This document shows positions 36,001 through 48,300 of a stretch of DNA of 64,000 nucleotides, one piece after another. Position 1 is the stretch's first letter, and each line of letters begins with the position of its first letter. The notes below the pieces were generated by a model. It was not told the origin of the DNA. It did no database searches and worked only from the letters and a program-made list of their open reading frames with translations. The stretch is from Panonychus citri (Eukaryota > Arthropoda > Arachnida > Trombidiformes > Tetranychidae): contig NW_026515416.1 of NCBI RefSeq assembly GCF_014898815.1, positions 1,612,001-1,676,000 of the forward strand, read 5' to 3'. Position numbers and translations under genes: made by a program.

Positions 36001-36559
36001 GTCGAGGGTAAAAATCGATCGAAAATAAAAGTTATCAAAATTTTGATTTCTTTTTTTTCACAAAACAATTTAGCTTGGATTATGATGATCAACTGATTTT
36101 AATCCGATCTAAATGTGTGAAATTATTATCGCGACAAACCGATTGGAATATATTAGAATACTGAGATGGGAGCTTTTCAAGTTTTCGGAAAGTTATTAAT
36201 ATGTTTGGACGAAAGTTGAGTTTGTGATTCTAATTTATTTTTAATTGTTTGATGAACATAATTGATGAGTGTTTTTTTTTATTACTTTCTATTAAAGTGT
36301 TGAGCTTGGAACTGTAGATTGTTTTTAATGAAAATATAATTTAGCAAAATTAACATTGACTGTTCTAGAAGAAGATTTCGTTTGGTAATAATTATTTTGC
36401 TTTTCGAAAGAGACTGAGAAAGTTTTTCAAAGAGAGATAGAAAGAGAGATGAGTTTAAATACTGTTAATTGCAATAATTTAAACAATGATTTCTTGTTTT
36501 AAATACACATGAGAAAAGGAATAGAGATTGAAAGAGAAGAGTCAGTGGGAGCGACAGAA

Positions 36560-36562
<3 letters not shown>

Positions 36563-36602
<40 letters not shown>
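36563..36602 (+). repeat. (GA)n microsatellite
   Basis: About 20 GA units without interruption. Confidence 0.95.
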
Positions 36603-36608
<6 letters not shown>

Positions 36609-36892
36609 CTGAAGAGGAGAAAAGAAAATTTTTCCATCCATTGGTTAAAAGCGCATTCGCATCATCATTAAATGATAATGATTAAGATGTCAAATCGATG
36701 AAGGAGATGATGAAATAATTCTGGAACTGAAAGATCATGGAGAAAGGGTGAAGAAAACAGGGAGAGGTGGGAGGAAGAGAAGAGAAGAAGTGAAGAAGAA
36801 TGAAGATAATTAAGAAGAGGAAACAGAAGGTGAAAAAGAAAAGATGATAATGAGGTGAGAGATGGAACATAGGAGAAAATGATGAAAAGGAT

Positions 36893-36894
<2 letters not shown>

Positions 36895-36939
<45 letters not shown>
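36895..36939 (+). repeat. (GA)n microsatellite
   Basis: About 22 GA units, followed by GAA repeats. Confidence 0.95.
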
Positions 36940-36942
<3 letters not shown>

Positions 36943-38263
36943 AGAAGAAGAAAAGAAGTGAGGTTAAGAAGGAAGTTTGTAATTAGGATAATTAATCTTC
37001 CCTAGTTAATTTAATTTTCTGCCTATAGTATTTTTAATGAATTATTTAATTTGGTGGAGGCTGATTAATCAGTTGGGATTAATCTGCAATGTTTTCTTTA
37101 AATTATTCCATTGGCCATTTTATCTCCTCATCGAAATACAAAAAAAAAATCATCATGTGCGCTCAAATTTTATCTTTTCCTTTGATATAAATCAATTTGT
37201 GTCTCTTTTGATATTGCAGACTCGGGATTTTCATATGACTTGAATGTATTTGTGTGTGTATATGTTTGTGTGTTGCATGTTTGGTATTAGTATTTTGCTT
37301 AAATTATTAACAATATGATGATGATTATTACTATTGATTATTTTATAATAATTTTAATTGATATCGCTATCCATTGTTTATCTCTTTGTTGATTGTTCCT
37401 CTGCACTTTAATTCCTTTCTGGGTTAATTTAGTTTTGACTTTTTGACTTTTTCTTTCGGTCCAAACAAACATATCAAATTGTAACACTTTCTCCAAGTTT
37501 CTATTGTTGTTAGTAGGTGTGTCTTGTTGTTGATTATTGTTTTCCATGATGTGTATTTAAATTGTCAATCTAGTAACTAGATATCGACGATTGATTACAG
37601 TTCCAAATCGATGGGGCTTTTAATCCAATATTTTAAGTCCATTTAGCATTTTCTTTTCTTCAAATGAGATGATGAAATTGGAGGAGGATGTGTTAAAGTT
37701 GATGCTGGTAATGAGATGATGGTAAGTTGATGATAACGATGATTTTTGTGTTGGTTGTTTTTATAATAATAATTTAAAGCAACAACAGTTCATATGTTTA
37801 TATAATGTTGAGAGGTTGACGACGGTGTTGGTTAATTAATTTGTTTTCCTTTCTTGTTTTTTTTTGACAGAATATAAATATCGCTGGTATTTTTTTTTGT
37901 CTTTGTTTAAATCCTGAGCAATTTTGGTATCGTATATTTCTTGGATTCTTGACTTATTGTATCGGTGCAAACTTGTGAAACAATTTTTAAATAAACATTT
38001 GAAGATATACATTATAATAGATGTATCACAAATCGTGTGTATGTGTCACTGATTTTTTTCTTATGCTTTGGGTGATTTGGTTTTGCGTTTCTTTTGCTGA
38101 CTTCCAAAGTTTTTTTTCCAATCATTTTTATCTTTCACTTATTTCAGTTTGTTTGGATCGCTTCTGAAGATGCATCCATGACTAGATAAATATTGTACAT
38201 AAACTAGTAATTGTTAATAGTTGAGGAAGGTAGAGAAAGAGGAAGAGAAGAAGAAGAAGAGGA

Positions 38264-38267
<4 letters not shown>

Positions 38268-38328
<61 letters not shown>
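38268..38328 (+). repeat. (GA)n microsatellite
   Basis: About 30 GA units, the longest uninterrupted tract in the window. Confidence 0.95.
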
Positions 38329-38330
<2 letters not shown>

Positions 38331-39426
38331 AAAGTCGATTGAAAATGATTTAAACAAAATATCGAAGAGGCTGAAAACGTTGTAATTGTTGAGATCCAAT
38401 AAAATTTGTTGTTGGTTTTTTTGTTTGTGAGTCCAAAAAATAAACGAAGAAACCATATCGCTACGGCAGTCTTGAGAAGACAACTAATCCATTGGATAGT
38501 ATCATGGGGATGAAATGAAGTTTGCATTAGTTTAACTAACTTTAAATTATCCTTATTATATTAATGATGAGATCTTCAATCAAAATCTAAATCCGAAATA
38601 ATTGATGAGTAGTTAGGAGGTTGAGGCCTACAAGGTAAAGAAATAAAAGAGAGATAAACATTAGATGATTTGGAATAACAAAAAATTTAAAGGAAATCAA
38701 ATGCAAGTTTGTTATATAAAAAAAAAGAGTAGCATGAAATTGTGATAGTGACCTAATTAAATTATTATTAAATGATAATGATTAGTAAAGATTTGTGAAA
38801 GTCAATAACAATTAAAAAGGTAAAGACAAGTGAGTGTTAAAAATGATAAAACAAGAAAGTGAATTACTGAACAATTAAAACGTTGCAACGTTGCAACAAA
38901 AAGAAAGAAGAAAAAACCAAAACAAATTATAAAACTTCCTGGAGAAATAAGGTAACTAATAGCAGAGAAAACTAGAAAATTGGGAAATTTTTTCCTTCCT
39001 TTGATAGAAAACAGTTAGTTAGCTAATTAGTCTACTTAGATTAACAGTAAAATAAAGAGAGAAAGTGAAACATAAGAAGGTAAAAGGAACAGTTAACAAA
39101 AAAAAAGAGAGATTGAAAAGGGACTTTGATCAATAGTTTGAGGTTTACAGGTTCATGTGCTATCTCAATGCTTAACTCTAATCCTTTGTTTTCTCTCATT
39201 TAATCCATAGTGTCAAGTTAATCCCTTAAATAATATAAAAGGTCGATAAATTAGGAAGGAGAAAAACTGACAAAAATGTATCCCAACACACAAAAAAGAC
39301 TATTGATGACAGGGAAAGGAAAGAAACTGAGATAGAGATAGAGAAAAAAAGTGAGAGTGTGTATGTTAAGTCAAGATAGATCCGTTTCCCGGATGAATAA
39401 GGGTAAGATATATATAAAAAAATGCA

Positions 39427-41165
39427 TTAGCTTTTTAAAGGATAAACATACGTTACAGGAAAATCTTGGAAAGCTTGTTTCATCGATGTAAATATAGCTT
39501 TGTTTTCATCTTTATAACTTTCGGTGAACAATTGTTGCAGTTCATTCAAAAAATTGTCAAAATTGTCTGCTGAAGGCTTTTCCTCGAGATCGGGTATTCT
39601 TACATTGTCCAATATTGATATGAAATTATTCCTCAAAGATTCATAGTATTCCGTTAAGTAGGCTGTTTGTTTACTAATTTGATGATTTTCCTATTTAGTA
39701 CCAACACAATTTAAAAGGAAGTAAAAAGTTGAAGAAGTTTTTTTTGGTAAGAGAGGAGAGAAAGAGAAAAGAGAAAAAAAAGTTGTTGAAAACAAGTATA
39801 AGTTAAGATACACCATTAAGATTAAATGTACACACACACACACACTTCGAGGTTTAGTGTTTTGATTTTTCATTGAAACAGTAAACTTATATATCAATTA
39901 TAAGATTAATTAAAGGTGATAACTTACCCTTTCTGTGTGTTTAATTTGTTGCTCGATATGATTTATATCTGATTTAATTCTCATCATTTCACTCTCATAT
40001 TTTACGTTTATTTCTTGAAGCTCATGAATCTCTTCTTCCAGGCTTTTATTATCATCTGGATGCTGATCATAATTTCCTTCAGGTTCCATGGATGCATATG
40101 AGCAACTAGACACACTATTAGTCACACTACCGGTTTGACTAATATGGTTACCATTGGTACCATAGTTTGGTGTCCAAATCATTGTAACATTTAGAGTATT
40201 TGTTAAATCATCCAATTTGTTACCAAAATTGCGACTTTCTGAAACCCCTGATCCAGCATTGCTGCTACAACTACTATTACCATCAACACCACCAACTCCA
40301 ACACCGCCTCCACCTCCACTTGCTACAATATCACTACCATAGCCTCCGGTATTCATACTGTTCTCACATTGTTCAGATTGATTGAGACAATTGGCTAAAG
40401 AATCGGGTGAAGATGCCGCTGAAGAGGATGAAGATGTAATACCGTTACTTTTACCATGTAACTGACTCGCACTGGCTCTTGGACATCCTGATAGACTACG
40501 GTGTGTTAAAAAGCTGCCAGTTATGTGTCCAGAACCATCGCAGCCTATTGTTGGACAACTAAATGGTAGAAATGTAGACAATGATGTTGAAGAGAAGGAG
40601 AAAGAGAAAGAGAAAGTGAGAATGAGAGTGTGTCAAAAGTATTATACAATAATCTAAAGATGAACATACCGAATGTTAGGTTCAGTTTCTGGTTTTTCCA
40701 CAATGGTTTTTCTAATCAAGGAAGATTTCTTTGGTTTATTTGCTCTCGGACAACCCGATAGACTACGGTGGGAGGAATAATTGCCGGTTATGTGACCAGA
40801 TCCATCACAACCCGGTGTTGGACACTTAAGTTCGACATGTTGAGCTTGAACTTGAGATCTATCAGCATGAGGACACCCAGAAAGACTAGAGAAAGAAAGG
40901 AAAAAGGAAGAAGAAAAAAAAGTGTTACAATTGAGTAAATAAAACCAAGATTGAAGAATAGGAGAGAGAGAGAGAAAAACATAGATTAAAGTGAGTAAGA
41001 GAAAGGGAAAAGGGAAAGAGAATGAAAGTGAGAAGCAAAAAAAAAGAAGAGAAGAAAAAGTTAACTTACCTTCGATGAGTTGCATAGTTGCCGGAGATAT
41101 GACCCATTCCATCACACCCTGGAGTTGGGCATTGAAGTAATTCTCGTCCATCTCGCATCCTTTGA
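39427..41165 (-). CDS. MYT1L: MyT1/ST18-family C2HC zinc-finger transcription factor, 3' exons
   Basis: Four exons are visible (41165-41070, 40885-40670, 40558-39928, 39690-39427), encoding 401 residues. They contain three C2HC fingers, C-x4-C-x4-H-x7-H-x5-C: CPTPGCDGMGHISGNYATHR, CPTPGCDGSGHITGNYSSHR and CPTIGCDGSGHITGSFLTHR, each followed by SLSGCP. After a Ser/Gly/Asn-rich linker comes a coiled coil (EEEIHELQEINVKYESEMM) running into the last exon, whose ENHQISKQ and ENKAIFTSMKQAFQDFPV match the MyT1 C-terminus. These factors bind AAGTT motifs and act in neurogenesis. Exon 41165 begins at a splice acceptor (TATTTTAG) in phase 2, so at least one upstream exon is missing from this model. An ATG at 41158 could serve an alternative start. 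Confidence 0.85.
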
Positions 41166-41515
41166 CTAAAATACTAACAGTAAATATATAAATTTGTATA
41201 TATTTTGTAGGACTTAAAATCCTCAATCAGTAAACGAAAGAAACAAAAAATATAAAAAGAAACAAAAGACCAATAGAGGGAGAGAGAGAGAGAGAGATAG
41301 AAACACAATCAACTAAAGTCAGACCTGTCAAAAGTCCCCTTCTATGAGCCAAAGCTCAATAGATGGCAGATATAAAATGTAAATTGATTGTTTGAATTGG
41401 TTCGATGGAAGAAAAAAAATAGAAGAAATAGAAAAATAAGAGAAGCAAGAGAAACAAGAAGGAGAAAAAGAGAGATAGAGAGAGAAGAAATTAAAAAATA
41501 GAGAGAGAGAAAAAA

Positions 41516-41517
<2 letters not shown>

Positions 41518-41558
<41 letters not shown>
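41518..41558 (+). repeat. (GA)n microsatellite
   Basis: About 20 GA units in the first visible intron side of the MyT1-family gene. Confidence 0.95.
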
Positions 41559-41562
<4 letters not shown>

Positions 41563-44168
41563 TGTGATGAATATAATTACTCCAAAAACAGTGAATAACA
41601 CATTTAATTGTAGTTGAAAGTGAACAAGTTAAAGTGACTGATATAATTTGTAAAAAAATAAACAAAACATTAGAATAACAAGAAAACAGTAAATAGAAAA
41701 AAGGAAAGATGAAAATAAAGATTTTTCGTATTTGTAGATTTCCAACCAGAAAGGGGACTAAAGACTCTGAAAGGTCTGACTCTAGACTTTAGAGATCTAG
41801 TAACACTCTTCAATTCGGATTGAACATCAGATGAATTCACGATAATGAAAGAGGAATAGTGGGTTAACTTAATAGAGAAAAAAAAGTTTATGTAAGAGTT
41901 GAAGTTCCACCCACCAGATGCGCGATCATCTCACCATTCGAATCTCACCACCAGAGGTCGACCTTTTATTCTCTTTCTTTTTCTCTTTCTTTCCATTTAA
42001 TCGGGGAAATCATTTAGTTTATATCACATTTTTTTCTCTTCTCCCCTTTCTCAGTGCAACATTTTCGCTCTCTCTCAGTTTCCATTCGGTTTTTTATTCT
42101 ATTCAAAGTGTTTCCATCTATTGGATCAATTTGATACTTTCGATTTTTTTTTCTCTTTTTGTTACATGAAAAGTGAATTTTGGTTTTTTATTCTTTTAAT
42201 TGTAACAATTTGATTTTTTGTTCTAATTTTTTTTCGCTGGTCATTAGTGTCCGTTGTTTTGGTTTTTGTTTCTCTTTCTCTCTGTTCTTGTTTTGTAGCT
42301 GTTTGGTCTGAGTTTTGTCTCTTTGGGGTTTTTGGTTTCGTTTTGGTTGTTTGGTCGATTTGGTTTTTTTTTCTCTTTTTTTGTTGGTAATTTTTGTGAT
42401 TCTTTAATTGTCTAAGTGAATCAAATTAACCGCTTTTCTCTTTGTGTTTCTCTTTAATCATCAAGGTAAATCTCTCATCATCTCGGTTCTTGGGAAAAGT
42501 TTTGTCTCTCTGTCTCTGTCTCTCTTTTCTCTTACGATATGATTTACCTTTTTTTCTGTTTGTTTGGGACACTCGATATTGTTGGCATTATGTTTACAAC
42601 TTGGATGGTGAATTTGTTGTTTACTTGGATATCGATTATCAAATTATAATCTAATTGTCCTCTATCATTTAGAGTTTTTCTATTGGTATTGTTTTCATCA
42701 TGTTTAATTTAATTTCTTTGTCTCATTTGATTCTTGTAATCGAGATACTTGTTATTACCTTTTTTATTGGTTCATTTGATTTTACTCGAAGTTTGAAATT
42801 TCTGATCAAATTTGAATCAAATGATTTATGAGTTTTATTACTCTTCCAACGGTAACAATTAGTCTGATTGGTTTAAATACACGATCATCACCTTGGAACT
42901 TAGTACATTGATCGATCCGCGAAGCGAATGTCCACTTTTATCTTCTCTTTCTTTTTCTTTCTATAGGGTGATCATCATCGTAAATATTGTAACATCTTCT
43001 TCCTGGACATTGAATTTTGGTTCCTTACACGCTCAGAATATTTAATATACCAATTAGATGAAGTCGATAAAATTTTCCATCATTTTCAACTCGTTCTCGT
43101 TTACTTTCCTCCTTCGAATACACAATTTTCTTGTTCTAATCTAATTACGTCCAATGATAGATTATATCAACAATACAGAAATTAGTAATTATCAATCATA
43201 CACAATCGATTTTTTAAAATCACAAGCGATTAGAACATTAATCAAACCAATAGAAAAAAAGTTCTAGAGAAAAATTTAATCTATTCCATGAATTTAATTC
43301 TATAAATTCTGAATTTTCAAACGATTCCCATGCAAATAGTAAGCCAAAAAGTCTCTTAATTCCTCCATAGATATTATTTAATAATCTCGACATAAGTTAC
43401 TGAACAATTAGTTTGTCCATTAATCAGGAAAATCCAAATTTCGATAAACCAACAAAAGATCAATAAACTAATAGTAAATAGAAAACACCTTTTCCTCTCT
43501 CTAATCTCTTAATCCTAATCCCTAAATTCTAATCCAAAAGGGATAAAAAAAAAGTTCTAAAAATTGACCGTCAATAATTTGCTACATTTTCCTTTGTTGT
43601 TGACACATTTTCGTTGCTCGAAACTGACCGTTATCGACCTTTTCCTTGTCCCTTCCCCTCGAAATAAATAATAACCATCATTTTGGTCTCTTCGTCTTCG
43701 TACTTGGTTTGATTGTCCTTTTGTGCAGATCTAATGAACCTTATTAAGGCGGATGATGGTCCAATAAGACAACCATGTGGAATGAATGAAAATTGTGTCG
43801 AAGTAAAAAAAGTCCAACTTTCAATTTCGAGCAGAGAACCAAAGGTTTTTATTATTAGATTAATTTCGCCTTCGTTAACTCCTTGTTTCCTTCCTTGTTA
43901 TTTACTATTACAAAGAGACTTTAACAAGACTATTTTCTTATATCTATCGAATCTTTCTCACTTTCACTCTCTCTCTCAGAATGAGAAAGTGGGAGAGGTG
44001 GGGAGTGGATTCCAAGTGGGAGTGGGAAATACTAACATATACTGTATATAATATATTGATTAATATTTTTCTCTAACAACAACAGGAAAGGAAAGTAATC
44101 AATTTTACCTCTGCAACTACACAAACACTTTGTACTTTATATTTTTCACTTTCATCCTCATCATCATC

Positions 44169-44172
<4 letters not shown>

Positions 44173-44218
<46 letters not shown>
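44173..44218 (+). repeat. (CT)n microsatellite after a CAT run
   Basis: CATCATCATCAT is followed by about 23 CT units. Confidence 0.95.
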
Positions 44219-44222
<4 letters not shown>

Positions 44223-45329
44223 CCTCTCCATCATCTTACCAAAGCTAAACACCATTTTGTTTGCACTTCATTTATCGTCTTCATTATTATAATAATTATT
44301 ATCATATCTGTCAACTAGAATATTTTAACAATGATAAGATACGAACACCGATTCAATTGTGATAATCAAAAAGTAAGAGTACAATCATTAGACAAAAAAA
44401 ACAGTTAGATCTTCATCTTCATCTTCATCATCTCAACAGTTTATCATTCAAAAATTTCTGAATAATAACAATCACTTTTAAGATTGATTCAGTTAGAGAG
44501 AAGCAAAAAAAAAGATTCAACTATTAGATTTAATTGTGAACTTTTCCCTTCAACCTTATTAGTGGATTCTAACTGCTGTTACTCACTTTTAATACCTTAA
44601 TTGAGTTGTTGTTACCCTGATTTAATCAATAAATTGTTAGTAAAAGAAAACAGAGAAAACAGAATTGATTGTAAGTGAAAATCATTAAAAACCTTGTGAG
44701 TTAATTGATGTTCATCAAAGGAGAGGAAAAGAGGAAAAAAAGTTTAAAAGTTACTTTTCTGTTAACCATTGAGATTAAGATTATTGACAATTTACTTTTG
44801 ATCATCATTTTCATCTCTATATTATAATTATCATTAATATCATCATCAACTGTTCATCTTGATTCAGATTCAACTCTATATCCAACATGGTAAATTGTTG
44901 AGAGCAAGTTTTGTACAATCAGTGTGACTATTGATTAGTTTAACTTATCCTGTTAATTTCAAATGGCTTTTGTTGATTATTGATTTTATCCTCTTTCATT
45001 TTGATAATCTTACCTGCGCTTTAACAGATTAACATGTTGTTGTTAATATTATGAAACAATTAACTTTTCAATTGTTTCCAATTAAAAGTGTTTCTTTTTT
45101 TATTGTTTATTTTGGTTTCATGAGTATTTCAAAATTTACTGATTCACATTTTTTTTGGCTTATGGGTTTGAGATCAATTCAATTGTTTGGGTAAATTTTG
45201 GTGGGTTAATTATTGATTATAATGCATGTTTAAGTTAAATTAATCATCTGTAAGTTTTGACTTGCATTTAAATGAGATCAATTTAATTGTATAATTATGT
45301 TTTTCTGATGGTGGTCGGTTGATTTATTA

Positions 45330-48300
45330 TTAAATCAATGATCCTTTTCTTTTAGTCTCTGATCGTAAGGTTATCACTTTTGATTGTTTATTGTTTGTAA
45401 GAGATGTTGTTGTTATTTGATCTTGTGTTGGTCGAATACGATTTTTGGTTAAAGGAACTCGACTAACGGTACTTGTTTCTTTGTTTTCCTTTCGATTGGT
45501 GGTTGATTGCATTTTTATCGCTTCGTTAGGAGATGAAGGTAACTTTTCATAGGTTGAACTGCGAGTTAAACTTGTTGTTGTGCTGGTTGATGATGAGGAT
45601 GCTAACGGTGTACTTGGAGAGGGATGAATCGATGGTGAGGTTTTTATCTGAGAGAAACTCGAACCAAATTTATTCGGCCTGGACATTGTATTGTTGTTTA
45701 CATTTTTATTGCAATTGTTGTCATTTTTAGCTGGAATGTAACTTTGATTAGTGACATTTTCTTTTTCTGCATGTGATCTTTTCCAAAGTGATGCAATTTT
45801 ACTTTGAACTGGACATCGTTTATTCAGATGAAGGGCTGATGATGATGTCGACGATGAAATTGATTGACCAGTTGAAACAGAGGAACTTGTTTGAAGGTTA
45901 CCGGACATTTTATCGGTAATATTGTGAATGGAAGTTGAATTGCACATCTTATTTGATGAGAGAGAACGATTTTTATAACCATAAGTGTTATTATTGTTGG
46001 TATCAGATTCTGAGGTGTTATTATTGGTTATCGTTGAACTACCGGTTCTCTTACGAACAACGTAAGTTTTTGATGAGAATTTAGTGTCATTATTATTAGT
46101 AGAATTTAATTTCTTTACTGGAGTTGTTGGAACTGAACTTGAAGTTCCTATTGACTTCTGTTCACTGGGACCTTCTGAGGTTGATTTTGATCGATTACCT
46201 CGAAGAGCAGTAGTTTTAGTTCCTTTGATGACCAATGATTTATTTTTATTCGATTCATTTGATGCAATTTTACTACTATTGGAAGATGATGTACTATTAA
46301 AACGACGAATTATTTTGTTATCATTATTGTTGTTGTTTGGATGATTAGTTGATTGAGTTCGTAGAACTGGTTTGACAATTCGTGCCCGTCGTGGTGAACA
46401 TATATAAGTTGCTCTGGAATCATCTTCAGATTCATTTTGTCCATCACAATTAAATGTATCATTACGTTGAAATATCGGCTTTGGTAAGATACTATTAATC
46501 GATGGTGTTGTTGATGTTGTTGTTGTAGGGGTTGAACATTGATCTTCATCCATATTATGAGATTCTGTGAGTTGAATAATATCCTCCGTTTGTTTCTTGA
46601 TTAATTTGGTTGCCTCAAGATCAAATTCTTTAACTATTGGGAAATTGAAATCATTTAATTCGGAATCAAGTGAATTAAGTGACCCACAGCTACTTGAGAG
46701 ACCAGAAATTGCTTCCATGTCCGATGGTGGGTTAGTACTTTCGAGGAAAGTGTCAATACCATTGAAAGCACTTTTACCTCGAGGTTCAGTTGATAAAATA
46801 GTCGAAATAATTTTGGGTGGTTCTGGTTTAGTGGGTTCCATGGTATTTGTGAATTCTAATGATGGAAAATTAGATGATTCTAAACTCAATGAAGCTTCAT
46901 CAATACATGAAGGTGGTTTTATATTGCTAATGTCATGGGATTCCAGTGAATATAATGAAACTGATGATTCTGGTTGAGTTGATGTAAGAGGAGGTCCATT
47001 GAGCATCTCGCCATTGTTATCATTAGACTTGATTCCTTTGGAATCGTAAACTCCAAGGTTATTAATACAAGATTCTTGGACTTGATCAATAATTTGAGTT
47101 ACCTTTTCAAGTTTAGTCGTAATGGTTTCATTGATTTGAATTGATGGGTTTTCATCTAGTCCAGATGATTTATTTTGATTTATCTCAAGAGATTTTAAAT
47201 GTTGCTTCTCAAAAATCATTCGAGTCTGACCAAAGTAGTGAATGTTTTCACTAGATAAAGGATTGGATGATGAATGTTGAGATGGTTTTACATTGTAATG
47301 AGTTTCAATTTCTCCACTAATTATTGTCGTGGGTTCTGTTTGTGTTGGTGAATCGGGTAAATCAGTGGGTGAAATAGGGTCGCTGGTAAATTTACTGAAT
47401 TCAGAAGGAACTGAAGAAATTGAAGTTCCTATTGATTTAATTTCTAATCCCGAGATGGAACCAAGTGAACTTGTTCGTGAAAACATTATTGGAGTTGCTT
47501 CCATTGATGTTACACAGTTTTCACCAAAGTTGATTGATTGATTGTTGGTTGTTGAACTAATGGAACGATTAAGTGTTGAAGTAGATAACAATTCATCATC
47601 CAAAAGACTTTTCTCATTGCTATTGATCATTTGATTTTCCTCTTTTACTAAATTTTCTTCATTCTCTTCGACAATTGTGTCCTCACTTTTAACCTTTTTG
47701 GTTACATTTGATGGTGAAAAGTCAATTAAATTGCACTGAGATGATGATAAATCGTTTTCGTTTTGCGTTTCGTGTTTGCAACAATTGTAGTTCAATCGAT
47801 GGGTAAATTTAGTTAAATTATCTTCAGATAAATTGGACAACATATGAGTCGAGTCGTTTTGACGATAGTTCAAAGGTTCATCAGGATGAGCAGATCGAAA
47901 CAGTTGACTCTCAATCTCAGTTCCATCGGTACTTGATTTACGACGAGGTAATAATCGTTCATTGGGTTTAATCCCAATGATTGTATTTTCGTTATTAGTA
48001 AATTTGACTCCAAATTGATGGGAATTGATACATGAAGATAAGTATTGTCCATTTGGAGAAGATAAAAGGTTTTCTACATTTCGTCGAGCACTTTCCAAGA
48101 TTTTCTTATCGAAAAGATCAGAATTCTGATTTATCAGAGTAGTTGGTACGGTGACCGTAGAGATATTATCATTCTCTTTCACGTCAGAAACCTTGATTGG
48201 ATAAGCGTGGAAAAGATGACTTAAATCATTTGCGAAATTTATAGTTGAAGTGGAAGGTGATGGAGGTGGAGGCGGAGGATTAAAACCGTGAAATGATGAA

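Larger units (their letters stand above)
35678..39426. other. AP2S1 upstream region and long GA-rich spacer
   Basis: AP2S1 promoter motifs lie at 35958-36000. Further right there are three long GA tracts. No exon is recognised. The right half may be the long 3' UTR of the MyT1-family gene, whose stop codon is at 39427. Confidence 0.5.
41166..45329. other. Upstream region of the MyT1-family gene
   Basis: The missing 5' exons should lie here or beyond, but none is certain. CTCF-like words (CCACCAGATGCGCG at 41911 and CACCACCAGAGGTCGAC at 41946) lie beside a T/CT-rich transcribed-looking stretch. A plus-strand island at 43729-43843 follows an acceptor (TTTTGTGCAG) and stays open, but I do not recognise it. 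Confidence 0.4.

Noticed and set aside
38204..38527. Ser-Leu repeat proteins opposite the GA tract
   Set aside because: Pure microsatellite translation.
43713..44051. Plus-strand frame with DDGPIRQPCGMNENCVE as a gene
   Set aside because: The acceptor and first 40 codons are plausible, but no partner exon or family is seen. The opposite strand is also open, so strand cannot be decided.
46084..47541. Open frames on the plus strand inside APC
   Set aside because: They are antisense shadows of the long APC exon.
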